The notes below the pieces were generated by a model. It did not search any database. It had not been told where the DNA came from and saw only the letters and a program-made list of their open reading frames with translations. DNA of 64,000 bases from an uncultured Geobacteraceae bacterium (GTDB lineage: Bacteria; Desulfobacterota; Desulfuromonadia; Geobacterales; Pseudopelobacteraceae): the NCBI GenBank assembly GCA_903939115.1, contig CAJAFV010000070.1:28332-92331 (forward strand), given 5' to 3'. Position 1 is the stretch's first letter. Each line of letters begins with the position of its first letter. Positions 8,829-17,889 of the stretch are shown in pieces. The position numbers were made by a program, and so were the translations under genes.

Positions 8829-10216
8829 GTACTGCCGAAGCAATCAACATTATCCCTCCTATGAGCAAACCCCGGGCTGCTGCCTGGCTGATTGGAATAT
8901 CGACAATACTGATCGGTGTCGGCCTCTACTTTGGCAATATAGGTATCGTATTTGCACTGCTGCTTGCATTAATGCTGACCGGCGTCCCGGTATCCATCGC
9001 CCTCGGTTTAACGGTTCTCACGTTCCTCTATCTCCTCACAAATGTACCAATCGAGGCTGTGGCTCTCAAGCTCTTCACCGGTATCGAAAAATTCGAGATC
9101 ATGGCCATACCGTTCTTTATTCTGGCTGGTAACTTCCTCACCCATGGCGGCGTGGCCAAACGGATGATCGACTTTGCCATCAGCGTGATCGGCCATTTCC
9201 ATGGTGGTTTGGCACTGGCGGGCATTATCGCCTGCGCCATGTTCGCTCTGGTCTGTGGCTCAAGCGTTGCCACTGTCGTTGCCATCGGCTCCATTGTCCT
9301 TCCTGCAATGGTCCAGAATGGTTATCCGATGCGCTTCGGTGCCGGGGTCATAGTCTGTGCCGGTTCACTCGGAATCCTTATGCTGCCGTCAATACCGAAG
9401 GTGGTATATGCCGTGTCGACGAATACTTCGATTGGTGCGCTCTTCGTGGCCGGCCTGATTCCCGGAATTCTTTTGTCATTCATGCTTGGTGTCGTCACCT
9501 GGTATCTTGCTAAAAAACGAAATTATCCCCGTATGCCAAAAGCCTCCTGGGCTCAACGCCTATCTGCCTTCCAAAAGAGCGTCTGGGGATTGATGCTGGT
9601 TGTGATCATTATCGGAGGAATCTATTCCGGTGTGTTCACCGCAACCGAAGCAGCCGCAATGTCGGCGGTCTACGCCTTCTTTATCTCCGTTTTTGTGTAT
9701 AAAGACTTGGGGATGAAGGATGTTCCCCGCGTCCTGCTAAACTCAGCCAACATGAGCGCTATGCTGCTCTATATCATCACTAACGCGGTGTTATTTTCGT
9801 TCCTGATGTCTCATGAGAACATACCACAGATGATGGCTGACTGGATCCTCGGCAAAGATCTCGGTGTGGTATCATTCCTTATCGTAGTAAACCTGGTTCT
9901 TCTATTGGCCGGTAACGTCATGGAGCCTTCATCAATAATCCTCATTTTCGCGCCAATTCTGTTCCCGGCCGCCATGAAGCTTGGTATTGACCCGGTCCAT
10001 TTTGGTATCCTCATTGATGCCAACATGGAAGTCGGTCTCTGTCATCCGCCAGTTGGCCTGAATCTTTACGTTGCCAGCGGTATCTCGAAACTCAGTATTA
10101 CCGAATTGACTGTAGCGGTAATGCCATGGCTGATGACCATGGTCGTATTTTTGGTTATTGTCACATACTGGCCGTCGCTGTCGATTTGGCTGCCAAAAAT
10201 GATGGGTATGATGTAA
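8825..10216 (+). CDS. dctM: TRAP transporter large permease (DctM family)
   Basis: Large membrane subunit that forms the ion-coupled translocation path, 463 residues with about 12 hydrophobic segments. DctM signatures are visible, including the GVPVSIALGL region and EPSSIILIFAPILFPAA followed by DPVHFGIL and NMEVGLCHPPVGLNLYV. AAAGGAGG precedes the ATG, which lies within the last codons of dctQ. It is the third gene of the sigma-54-controlled operon. Confidence 0.94.
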   Translation: MSTAEAINIIPPMSKPRAAAWLIGISTILIGVGLYFGNIGIVFALLLALMLTGVPVSIALGLTVLTFLYLLTNVPIEAVALKLFTGIEKFEIMAIPFFILAGNFLTHGGVAKRMIDFAISVIGHFHGGLALAGIIACAMFALVCGSSVATVVAIGSIVLPAMVQNGYPMRFGAGVIVCAGSLGILMLPSIPKVVYAVSTNTSIGALFVAGLIPGILLSFMLGVVTWYLAKKRNYPRMPKASWAQRLSAFQKSVWGLMLVVIIIGGIYSGVFTATEAAAMSAVYAFFISVFVYKDLGMKDVPRVLLNSANMSAMLLYIITNAVLFSFLMSHENIPQMMADWILGKDLGVVSFLIVVNLVLLLAGNVMEPSSIILIFAPILFPAAMKLGIDPVHFGILIDANMEVGLCHPPVGLNLYVASGISKLSITELTVAVMPWLMTMVVFLVIVTYWPSLSIWLPKMMGMM

Positions 10217-10222
10217 CCGGCC

Positions 10223-10549
10223 ATGCCAAATCATTCACTCATATATGTAATTGTGATACTTAACGCGGCCTGCCAAGCTATGCTTATCTGGCGGCTCAAA
10301 TTTGATACACGTTCAAAATTGAAATACTGCTGTCTTGCTGTTGCCGTTCCATTGTTGATAGCTATAATAATGAGACTATTGGTTGCCGTGGGTGTTATAC
10401 ACGCACAGCTATCGGAGCAGGCCGCTCTTGAGCGGGCAGTTACGTCGCTGGCCAGTATGCTCCTGATTGCAGGGCCATTTATGGTAACAATTGCAGCGTT
10501 CGTATTCAGGCGCAGACAGAGAATTGTTGAGGCATTACAACATCAATAA
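10223..10549 (+). CDS. Small membrane protein of unknown function at the end of the TRAP operon
   Basis: A 108-residue protein that I do not recognise. It begins six bases after the dctM stop. Three hydrophobic segments are visible (about 4-22, 35-58 and 75-96), followed by a basic tail RRRQRIVEAL, so it is probably an inner-membrane protein with a cytoplasmic C-terminus. The ribosome site is weak, so expression may depend on coupling to dctM. A strong terminator follows at 10599, consistent with it being the last gene of the transcript. Confidence 0.6.
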   Translation: MPNHSLIYVIVILNAACQAMLIWRLKFDTRSKLKYCCLAVAVPLLIAIIMRLLVAVGVIHAQLSEQAALERAVTSLASMLLIAGPFMVTIAAFVFRRRQRIVEALQHQ

Positions 10550-10598
10550 TTATACGTTCGCTTATCTTCTAACCACTGACGTATATGCTTCTTTCGTT

Positions 10599-10627
10599 GC
10601 CGGGGATTGTTTCCCCGGCTTTTTTTA
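10599..10627 (+). terminator. Rho-independent terminator of the TRAP operon
   Basis: GCCGGGGA and TCCCCGGC form a GC-rich stem around a five-base loop, followed by a run of seven T. It closes the dctPQM transcript. Confidence 0.85.
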
Positions 10628-10733
10628 AATTTATTTTCTCTGTATGAATTTGTGCGGCATCGACTTGATTTATTTCTACGTTCTGGTTGCCCCGATTACT
10701 CGAATATTGACAAATCAATCACTTTACGTCAAA

Positions 10734-10764
10734 AAAAGGCCTGCCAATAGCGACGGGCCTTTTA
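10734..10764 (+). terminator. Hairpin before the antiporter gene
   Basis: AAAAGGCC pairs with GGCCTTTT across a loop of about 15 bases, ending some 29 bases before the antiporter start. It could be a second terminator or a leader structure; the short T-run makes its strength uncertain. Confidence 0.4.
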
Positions 10765-10792
10765 CTTAACAGGACTACATGGACGGATAATC

Positions 10793-12031
10793 ATGGAATC
10801 GGCAGCAATCAGTTCTGCAAAACATATTCTGTTTATCATCGGCGTTATCTTGTTGGCCGGTTCGCTCAGCGGCATACTGTCACAGAAACTAAAGTTGCCG
10901 GATGTGGTCGTCTTTCTTCTGATCGGTATGGGACTGGGACCGGAAGCAACCGGTATCTTTGACGTCAAAGCCGATTCCACCATCAACCAGCTGATCCTTA
11001 TTTTCGGTTCCTCCTACATTCTTTTTGATGGAGGAGCCAGTTTGCGCCTGAAAGTGCTGAAAGAAGTCTGGATTACGATCCTGATAATCTCCACCATCGG
11101 TGTCCTGATAACAACCGCCATCACCGGATTTGCTGCTACCTACCTTCTGGGGATTCCGTTGATCACAGCTCTTCTGCTCGGCAGCACGGTCGCCTCTACC
11201 GATCCGGCGACACTGGTTCCAGTTTTCAAACAGGTGCGCATCAAAGACCGGGTTGCTCAGACAGTTATGAGCGAATCAGCCTTTAATGATGCTATGGGTG
11301 CCATTGTCACTTTCACGGTCATGGGTGTTGCCCTTGGTACCGGCGGTAGCTTTTCTCTCACTGCTGCCACGTTCGGCCTCGTCAGCAACGCCGTGGTCGG
11401 AGTCGTTATCGGCTGCATTCTCGGTTATCTGGCTGCGGCCTTGATAGCCCATGAAAAATATGATTTCCTGCAGGAATATGCACCGTTGGTGACATTGATG
11501 GCGGTGCTGGGAGCCTACATGACCGCCGAAAATTTCCATTCCAGTGGCTTTATGGCTGTGTTCGTGTTTGGCATCATGCTCGGCAACAAGGATATTTTTG
11601 GCTTCGCCATGGAGCAGCGCGAAGAAGAAAAGCTGGAGGATTTCATTCTCACCACAGCTCTTATTATGCGGATGTTTATCTTTATCCTGCTCGGAAGTCA
11701 GGTCAATTTTACCCTGATGGGAAAATACCTGTGGGGTGGATGTGCGCTGGTTGCGGTATTCATGCTGATTGCCCGTCCGCTGACAGTTTTCTGCTGCGCC
11801 CTGCCCGACCGCCGTGCCTGTTGGAGTTTAAATGAACTTCTGTTTATGTGCTGGACAAGAGAGACCGGTGTCATTCCTGGCGCCCTGGCCGGCATCCTGC
11901 TCGGCATGAAGGTGCCTGGTGCTGAAATTATTGCCTCGGTAACCTTCATCACCATCCTGTTGACCATTATCATCCAGGCAACAACCACCCGCTGGTTGGC
12001 GGGAAAGCTGGGTTTACTGGTTGATAATTGA
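10793..12031 (+). CDS. CPA1-family Na+/H+ antiporter
   Basis: Inner-membrane cation/proton exchanger of 412 residues with about 12 helices. The conserved family segments are VASTDPATLVPVFKQ and ESAFNDAMGAIV, which carry the acidic residues used for ion binding in NhaP-type proteins. The N-terminus LAGSLSGILSQKLKLPDVVV is also typical. There is no cytoplasmic TrkA/RCK tail, so this is the short form. The ribosome site is weak (GGAC seven bases before ATG). It stands alone between two hairpins. Na+ or K+ specificity cannot be read from the sequence. Confidence 0.88.
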   Translation: MESAAISSAKHILFIIGVILLAGSLSGILSQKLKLPDVVVFLLIGMGLGPEATGIFDVKADSTINQLILIFGSSYILFDGGASLRLKVLKEVWITILIISTIGVLITTAITGFAATYLLGIPLITALLLGSTVASTDPATLVPVFKQVRIKDRVAQTVMSESAFNDAMGAIVTFTVMGVALGTGGSFSLTAATFGLVSNAVVGVVIGCILGYLAAALIAHEKYDFLQEYAPLVTLMAVLGAYMTAENFHSSGFMAVFVFGIMLGNKDIFGFAMEQREEEKLEDFILTTALIMRMFIFILLGSQVNFTLMGKYLWGGCALVAVFMLIARPLTVFCCALPDRRACWSLNELLFMCWTRETGVIPGALAGILLGMKVPGAEIIASVTFITILLTIIIQATTTRWLAGKLGLLVDN

Positions 12032-12134
12032 CTGATCTTGCGTCACACGACGCAAAATAATATTGATTAATTCAGGCTGAAGGTGTAGGTAAATCCCCTG
12101 TAGAGAGCTCAGATATATCAAAGGAGAATGATCA

Positions 12135-13109
12135 ATGAAATCTTTCATCAACCTTATGGCGGTAGTAGTTTGTTCCTTTATTATTTCCGCGTGCGTAGGT
12201 AGTTCAAATTCAAATACTGCTACAACTACTCCTGGTACCCCAAATACACCTTCTGCTGACATTGCTCGTAAAATCAACATGAGATCAGCTATTTATCAGA
12301 CATTTACTTCTTCCACCTCTCCTATTTCAAGTCCTCTTTTAAACACATTGACCCTCACAACCGATTCCGTAGGAACTGACGTATTCGGCAAGTACAGTGT
12401 TATAAAGAAGGATGGAACACTTGTCTCTGCCGGCACGGTATCAGGTACAACCTCGAAGCTTTTACTCTTTAGTAACTATTCAGTCTGCAAAAAAGAAAAT
12501 ATGAGCCTGTATCCAATAGGTGCTACTAATAACAGTACTCAAGTAATGATTTATGGCGAAGATTGCAACGGTAAATCCATTGTTGCAATTGACAACATCA
12601 GGAAGGTTACAGGGTCACCTGTAGTTGCGACGGCACTTTCAAACAATATGCCATTGATTGTGGACATGAATATTTCTGCATTTAGTGCTGATAATCTGAC
12701 TTTTCTCGGTACATTGAATCTGAATAATGCTTATTTACCTGCCCTGGATTCAGGTACACCAAGAAGGACTGCCACTGCGACTGTAGTTGGTATTAGTACA
12801 TCCAGAGTTGGCACGTCCAGTAGTAATACAGTGAGTTCAGTTTACAACGGGGAAAATACCGAAATCCCGTTTAAAGTAACTAATTTTTCCGGGCATCTTT
12901 TTTCGCCTGTTGATGTGCTGACTTTTCCAGACTATTCACCAGATCCTTTATTATCACCTCCGCACACATACATCCACTTTAACGGTTCCGTAATTGACGA
13001 ATTCATTGTTTACATAACAGACACATTTCCCTTAACCCAGAGCATTCTTCTCGGCAATAACCCTTCTGATACTATAACCACAACTACACCGTATATCCCG
13101 CTATATTAG
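12135..13109 (+). CDS. Secreted lipoprotein of unknown function
   Basis: A 324-residue protein with a lipoprotein signal: hydrophobic stretch then lipobox ISAC at about residues 18-21, followed by a Ser/Thr/Asn-rich linker. The remainder is beta-like and rich in Thr, Ser and Asn, without a motif I recognise. It contains two widely spaced cysteines (C109 and C137 region) that could form a disulfide. Codon use is more AT-rich than in the neighbouring antiporter and ChaN genes, which may indicate transfer or a surface-exposed, fast-changing protein. AAAGGAG precedes the ATG. A terminator follows at 13146, so it is probably a single-gene unit. Confidence 0.75.
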   Translation: MKSFINLMAVVVCSFIISACVGSSNSNTATTTPGTPNTPSADIARKINMRSAIYQTFTSSTSPISSPLLNTLTLTTDSVGTDVFGKYSVIKKDGTLVSAGTVSGTTSKLLLFSNYSVCKKENMSLYPIGATNNSTQVMIYGEDCNGKSIVAIDNIRKVTGSPVVATALSNNMPLIVDMNISAFSADNLTFLGTLNLNNAYLPALDSGTPRRTATATVVGISTSRVGTSSSNTVSSVYNGENTEIPFKVTNFSGHLFSPVDVLTFPDYSPDPLLSPPHTYIHFNGSVIDEFIVYITDTFPLTQSILLGNNPSDTITTTTPYIPLY

Positions 13110-13145
13110 GTAAGGCTCAAAGGCACATCACACGTTTCAGAACCG

Positions 13146-13182
13146 AAAATAGCCGACAGAACATTGTCGGCTATTTTTTTTT
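13146..13182 (+). terminator. Rho-independent terminator after the lipoprotein gene
   Basis: AAAATAGCCGACA and TGTCGGCTATTTT pair around a short loop and run into a tract of T. It separates the lipoprotein from the ChaN-like gene. Confidence 0.85.
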
Positions 13183-13194
13183 ACAAGGTTTCAT

Positions 13195-14058
13195 ATGCAC
13201 ATCCCACTGACATCAATTCCCCTTGCGATTCTCGCCGCCTCCCTGTTCCTGACAGGCTGTTCTTCTACCATAACCCGTGCCATGCGCGTTGAAGATCGCG
13301 TAACGGTGGATGTTCGCACTATGATCGACGAGGTCAGTACCGTTCCGATCGTCTTCGTCGGCGAACGCCATGATGCAGCGGCACACCACGCGCTGCAGCT
13401 GGAAGTTATAAAAGGACTTCTGGCAAAAGGGAAATCTGTTGCCATCGGCATGGAGATGTTCGAAGGGGCAAGTCAGAAGGTACTGGATGGCTGGAGCACC
13501 GGTGCCGTAACAACGGACGCTTTCATCAAGGTTTACCGGTCAAACTGGAGAAACATCCCGTACCGGCTTTACGAGGATATCTTCAGTTACGCCCGGGTCA
13601 ACCATATTCCCATCGTCGCACTTAACGCTCCACGGGATATCGTCATGAAGGTTTCCCGACTCGGTTTATCTTCTCTCAGTTCAGCCGACAAGCGCCTGCT
13701 CCCCCCTGACGCCGATGCTGAAGTAAGCGATATCTACGTCAATTTTATCAGATCGGCCTATTGGGCTCACGGGAGAAACAGCGATAACTTTCGTTACATC
13801 TGCGAAGCGCAAATGCTCAGAAACAGGGTGATGGCGAGTCGCATTCTTGATTACCATCAACTGCACCCGGAAAGAGTCATGGTGATACTTGCGGGAGGGG
13901 GGCATGCGCGGGAGAAGGGTGGCATCCCTGCGGAACTCGGCACTCTGCCGTTTAAAATAATCCTCCCACAGGTTCCGGGTCTGGCGGCAGATGCGATCAG
14001 CAGTGCAGATGCTCATTTTCTTCTGGAGGAGCCGTTTTCACTCATTGATCTGCTCTAA
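13195..14058 (+). CDS. ChaN-like lipoprotein (DUF399/Haem_bd_uptake family)
   Basis: A 287-residue predicted lipoprotein (lipobox LTGC at about 19-22). The family is named after Campylobacter ChaN, a haem-binding, iron-regulated lipoprotein. Visible family motifs are VFVGERHDAAAHHALQLEV near residue 52 and GMEMFEG, with the conserved EFRRDxAxL-equivalent region degenerate. AAGG lies just before the ATG. No haem or iron transporter is adjacent, so an iron role is inferred from family only. The gene is convergent with oppC, 21 bases away. Confidence 0.8.
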   Translation: MHIPLTSIPLAILAASLFLTGCSSTITRAMRVEDRVTVDVRTMIDEVSTVPIVFVGERHDAAAHHALQLEVIKGLLAKGKSVAIGMEMFEGASQKVLDGWSTGAVTTDAFIKVYRSNWRNIPYRLYEDIFSYARVNHIPIVALNAPRDIVMKVSRLGLSSLSSADKRLLPPDADAEVSDIYVNFIRSAYWAHGRNSDNFRYICEAQMLRNRVMASRILDYHQLHPERVMVILAGGGHAREKGGIPAELGTLPFKIILPQVPGLAADAISSADAHFLLEEPFSLIDLL

Positions 14059-14079
14059 AGCGGGTCACTAGGAAACAGG

Positions 14080-14934
14080 TCAACGCTTCACCCGGGGATC
14101 AAGTGCATCGCGGATCCCCTCCCCTAACAGATTATAGGAGAGCACGGTCACCAAAATAGCCAATCCGGGGAAAAGCGACAACCACCAGGCAAATTCGATG
14201 TAATCCTTACCGGAGGTGAGGATGTTGCCCCAGCTGGGGGTCGGAGGTTGTACGCCGATACCGAGAAATGACAACGCCGATTCGGTCAGGATGGCGCCGG
14301 CAATACCGAGCGTAGCGGAGACAAGTACAGGGGAGACCGCATTGGGGAGTATATGACGAAATAGTATGCGACTGTTTGAGCAGCCGATGCAGCGGGCTGC
14401 CAGAATATAGTCCATTTCCCGTATCGAGAGCGTTTCTGCACGCACGAGGCGTGCCACTCCCATCCAGCCGGTCAGACCGATCACTATCATGATGTACCAG
14501 ATTGATGGTTCAAGAAAGGTGATGATCGCCAGAATCAGAAAGAAGGCGGGAAAGCAGAGCATCACATCTACTGCTCTCATCAGGGCAGTATCAACCAGGC
14601 CGCTGAAATACCCGGAGACGAGGCCGACAACCGTCCCGATTGAAACAGCGATGCCGACCGCAACAAAGCCGACTTTGAGGGATACGCGAGAACCGTACAG
14701 CACTCGACTGAGCACATCTCTGCCAAGTTCGTCGGTGCCGAACCAGTGATGCCACGTAGGCGGTGACAGCACGGCATAGGCGTTGATGGCGCTCGGATCA
14801 AACGGAGCAATGACGGGAGCCAGCAGTGAGATAACAAAGAGTGCCACCACTATGCCGCCGCCACACAGAGCCAAACGATTACGGCGGATTCGCGGCCAGA
14901 AAATCGAATAAAAATAAGTATGTTTGAAGTCCAT
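14080..14934 (-). CDS. Peptide ABC transporter permease, OppC/DppC type
   Basis: Second permease subunit of a dipeptide/oligopeptide importer, 284 residues. It has a membrane segment near residue 25-47, a periplasmic loop containing WFGTDELGRDVLSRV, and then the BPD_transp_1 core with the EAA-type loop ILRHILPNAVSPVLV region. ATG 14934 is chosen: GAAGGG precedes it and it begins four bases after the oppB stop, whereas the longer open frame overlaps oppB. No ATP-binding subunits (OppD/OppF) are in the window, so they must be supplied from elsewhere. Confidence 0.93.
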   Translation of the reverse strand: MDFKHTYFYSIFWPRIRRNRLALCGGGIVVALFVISLLAPVIAPFDPSAINAYAVLSPPTWHHWFGTDELGRDVLSRVLYGSRVSLKVGFVAVGIAVSIGTVVGLVSGYFSGLVDTALMRAVDVMLCFPAFFLILAIITFLEPSIWYIMIVIGLTGWMGVARLVRAETLSIREMDYILAARCIGCSNSRILFRHILPNAVSPVLVSATLGIAGAILTESALSFLGIGVQPPTPSWGNILTSGKDYIEFAWWLSLFPGLAILVTVLSYNLLGEGIRDALDPRVKR

Positions 14935-14938
14935 GTTT

Positions 14939-15919
14939 CTACCCTTCCCCATGCCGGATGCGCGGATCAGCGAGAACATAGCAGAGATCGGCAACCAGAT
15001 TACCGATCAAGGTCAGAAAAGCACCAATCACCAGAATCCCCATGACAACCGGATAATCTCGCGACATGACCCCCTGATAAAAGAGCTGTCCCATTCCGGG
15101 TATGGCAAAAATTGTTTCGAAAATAACACTGCCGCCGATCAGCCCGGGAATCGAAAACCCAAGCAGCGTTATCAGCGGTAGCAGAGCATTGCGCAGGGCA
15201 TGCTTCCAGATGACAACACGTTCGGAAAGACCTTTTGCCCTGGCGGTGGTTATGTAATCCTGACTGACAACATTCAGCATGGCAGAGCGCATATAGCGCG
15301 AGAGGCCGGCCAGACTGCCGAACGACGCCACCATGATCGGCATGATCAGATGCTTGGCCAGATCACACAGGTAGCGCCCTGTTCCCCATGAATCGCTCCC
15401 CAGAGTATGTAATCCGGAAATAGGCAAGCACCCCAGTTTGACGCCGAAAAAATACATGAGCAGCAGCGCCAGCCAGAAGGTAGGCACGGCAAAACCGACA
15501 AACACGAATACCGTAATTCCCTTATCAAGCCAGGTATCACGGCTGGTGGCGGCCAGAATGCCGATCGGAATCGCCAGGCCGAATTCGAGCAGCAGCGCGA
15601 TAACATTTAAAGAGATGGTAACCGGTAGCCGTTCCTTGATCTTGTCTACCACAGGACGGCCATCAGAAGAAAACGATCGTCCCAGATCAAACCGGGCGAT
15701 ATGACCAACCCAACTGAAGTACTGTTCATGCAGTGGCTTATCAAGACCGTAGAACTTTGTCAGACGTTCACGGGCCTCTTTGCCGACCTTGGGATTCATC
15801 GCCATCTGCATCTCGACCGGTTCGCCCGGCGCCAGATGAATAACGGAGAAGGTAATCAGAGTAATGCCGATCATCAGCGGAATCAGCATCAGGATGCGTT
15901 TTATGAGATATGTTGTCAT
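14939..15919 (-). CDS. Peptide ABC transporter permease, OppB/DppB type
   Basis: First permease subunit, 326 residues, beginning [20 protein letters not shown] as is typical for OppB. Family motifs include [15 protein letters not shown] and the cytoplasmic loop [20 protein letters not shown]. The open frame reaches 16093, but the extension overlaps the SWIM gene and has no homology-like sequence, so ATG 15919 is used. It starts five bases after the stop of the SWIM gene with no room for its own promoter, so it is transcribed through that gene. Its expected partner, the binding protein, is separated from it by the SNF2/toxin/SWIM insert. Confidence 0.93.
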   Translation of the reverse strand: MTTYLIKRILMLIPLMIGITLITFSVIHLAPGEPVEMQMAMNPKVGKEARERLTKFYGLDKPLHEQYFSWVGHIARFDLGRSFSSDGRPVVDKIKERLPVTISLNVIALLLEFGLAIPIGILAATSRDTWLDKGITVFVFVGFAVPTFWLALLLMYFFGVKLGCLPISGLHTLGSDSWGTGRYLCDLAKHLIMPIMVASFGSLAGLSRYMRSAMLNVVSQDYITTARAKGLSERVVIWKHALRNALLPLITLLGFSIPGLIGGSVIFETIFAIPGMGQLFYQGVMSRDYPVVMGILVIGAFLTLIGNLVADLCYVLADPRIRHGEG

Positions 15920-15924
15920 GGCAA

Positions 15925-16995
15925 CTATACTTTCACGGGTGTGATTTTTTCCAAGCTTTGTGCAGTGAGGACAATGTGCGGCATCATGCCAAGCGATGCT
16001 CCCCCCTTTTTCTCCCACTGGGAAACTGAAGGAGCGGTTATTCCGAGACGGGCCGCAAAAACCGCCTGCGTCTCTCCCAGGGATGTACGCCAAGTGTAAA
16101 TGTCGCTTCCGGTAAGCGGTTCAGGAAAAGGAGTAATGGCAGACGTTTTTTTACCACTTTTTATCGGAGTTAGGGATTGTTTTTTCTGCAACTGTGATTT
16201 AAATACTGATATATCGGCTACTTTGCCGGTCATTTTCAATCTTTTTGTTGAAGTATCGGCGACTGCTCCGATCTCCACCTCTCCTGCTTCAGCCATCTCG
16301 ACTCCAAATACATCTGCAAGGCCGCTTGCGGCGATCCTGCGGCGGGATGTTCCCGCTTTGGCAACACCAGTAACAACCGCCGAGACATCGACCAGCTCTT
16401 CGTGATTGACGCCGCGCAGGTGAAACAGCAGTTCTGGCGAGTGATCGAGCCGCGCCCCCACTCCGTACAGCACAGCCGCAATGTGCTTGCACATCCCCGC
16501 CGAATCAGGGCAGTCGCAGCCGAATGTTATCTCGCCCGGCAGTGGAAAAAGTCCCTCTTTTCGATCCGAGACGACTTCCATGACGCCTCGATCCAGCTTG
16601 CCGCGCAACAGATCGATCAACGATCCGATCCTTCCGCTACAGGCCGCTTTGACCGCTTTCCATTTGTGAATAGCAAGCGGAAAGATTGTGACTGAAACAT
16701 TGTAGAGCGACGAGCCGCTAACAATCGCCTCGATCCTGCCCGGCTTGATCTCCAGATGGCAGACTGAACCGTTTCTGACGTAGGTCCGGCCACGCGGCAG
16801 TCGGTTGGCATAATCACCGAACGACTCCATATGGTCGCACCACCCCTTCCCCCAGAAGGAATCAGCAATCTTGCGCCCAGACAGCTGCACCGGCTGCACG
16901 TTCAGCCCCTTCTTTTTCATCTTTTCAAGCTGTTTCTGTGCTTTGGCACGGCGCTCGGCAACCGGAACGTACGGTGCCCATCCGTAATAACTCAT
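15925..16995 (-). CDS. SWIM zinc-finger protein with C-terminal XRE-type HTH
   Basis: A 356-residue protein. The N-terminus ([17 protein letters not shown]) is typical of bacterial SWIM proteins that accompany SNF2 helicases. The SWIM zinc site is CDC-x6-CKH (Cys160, Cys162, Cys169, His171). A variable linker (about 210-285) follows. A helix-turn-helix of the Cro/CI kind (about 294-331) contains [20 protein letters not shown]. The SWIM domain is expected to bind DNA or protein, probably as partner of the SNF2 protein at 17890; the added HTH suggests sequence-specific binding. It begins with GGGAGG in a GC-rich leader and ends five bases before oppB. Confidence 0.85.
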   Translation of the reverse strand: MSYYGWAPYVPVAERRAKAQKQLEKMKKKGLNVQPVQLSGRKIADSFWGKGWCDHMESFGDYANRLPRGRTYVRNGSVCHLEIKPGRIEAIVSGSSLYNVSVTIFPLAIHKWKAVKAACSGRIGSLIDLLRGKLDRGVMEVVSDRKEGLFPLPGEITFGCDCPDSAGMCKHIAAVLYGVGARLDHSPELLFHLRGVNHEELVDVSAVVTGVAKAGTSRRRIAASGLADVFGVEMAEAGEVEIGAVADTSTKRLKMTGKVADISVFKSQLQKKQSLTPIKSGKKTSAITPFPEPLTGSDIYTWRTSLGETQAVFAARLGITAPSVSQWEKKGGASLGMMPHIVLTAQSLEKITPVKV

Positions 16996-17158
16996 ACTTG
17001 GGGGGCCCTCCCGATCTTGGATTCAGTCGATCTTTTCTTCAACGAAGCCCATTTGTCCTCCATTGAGCAGGCATGGTTCTGACCTGCCGGTTTTAAGGCA
17101 GGACGCAAGTCTTGATGAATGTTTCAATTTTCGGTGTTACTTTATTTGTTGCTGGTTT

Positions 17159-17584
17159 TTAATTATGCAAGTCAAGAAACTTTTGTGGAGTTACTATTTT
17201 GATTTCTCCGATGCTCTTGAAATCCGTATCGAAGGTGATCAGGTAGGAACAACGGGTTTCAATGGCTGTTGAAAGAATGATCGCGTCAGCGATAACCAGT
17301 CGATTGGCTTTTTTCAGGGTGGCTGTACGCAAAATCCACCCATTGCAAAATTCTGCGATGAAGAAGAGGGGGAGTGATTCAATAGATTTGATGATTCTTT
17401 CAGCTTCAGCGGATTGATCGGCAGCAGTGAGAATGGCAGCCAGTTCTAAGAGGGTAATGGTGGCAATAATGGACTTGATGCGTTTTGTGAAAAGTAACTG
17501 AAAAAAAGCGGTACAGCTTTCTACCTTGTCAGGCTCGTTATTGAAAAAGCCGAGCAGTACATTAGTGTCGATGCAGACAGTCAC
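17159..17584 (-). CDS. PIN-domain toxin (VapC-like)
   Basis: Predicted ribonuclease toxin, about 141 residues. PIN acidic residues are visible: Asp6 in CIDTNVLLG, Glu in TLLELAA, Asp in IADAIILSTA and Asp in TFDTDF. VapC-type PIN proteins cleave tRNA or rRNA. GTG 17584 overlaps the antitoxin stop as GTGA, the usual coupling for such pairs; a GTG at 17596 in the same frame would add four residues. The gene follows its antitoxin on the minus strand within the SNF2-SWIM cassette. Confidence 0.85.
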   Translation of the reverse strand: MTVCIDTNVLLGFFNNEPDKVESCTAFFQLLFTKRIKSIIATITLLELAAILTAADQSAEAERIIKSIESLPLFFIAEFCNGWILRTATLKKANRLVIADAIILSTAIETRCSYLITFDTDFKSIGEIKIVTPQKFLDLHN

Positions 17585-17811
17585 AGTCCGCGCCACTCAC
17601 TGCGAATCTGCTTCTGAACTTCAACAGAGTCTATCTTTGCAAGATTATGGCTGATACCGCGCAATGCAAGGAAACTCATTTCCGCTTCAGTCATCTGATT
17701 CCGTTTTATTTTAGGAAGCAGGAGCTTTACCTCGGTGTGTTCAGGCAGATTGACTGGTATGCAGGGCACGAATACACCATGTTCATATGTGGCAGCAATG
17801 GTCTGTGACAT
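17581..17811 (-). CDS. Antitoxin of DUF104 (AF2212-like) family
   Basis: A 76-residue antitoxin partner of the PIN toxin. The N-terminus has the DUF104 pattern TIAATYEHGVFVPCIPVNLP followed by EVKLLLP; the C-terminal half, rich in charged residues, would wrap the toxin. ATG 17811 has GGGAGG eight bases upstream. The longer open frame to 17880 is not supported. Such antitoxins usually bind their own promoter with the toxin; the 78 bases upstream, after the SNF2 stop, could hold that promoter (TTGCCT-N17-TACAGT is seen) but it is weak. Confidence 0.8.
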   Translation of the reverse strand: MSQTIAATYEHGVFVPCIPVNLPEHTEVKLLLPKIKRNQMTEAEMSFLALRGISHNLAKIDSVEVQKQIRSEWRGL

Positions 17812-17889
17812 TGTGATAATCCTCCCTTTATGAGGTGACTGTAACACAGAGAGTAGTGTGAGGCAAGCGTCCTTGAGCACATGCCCCCC

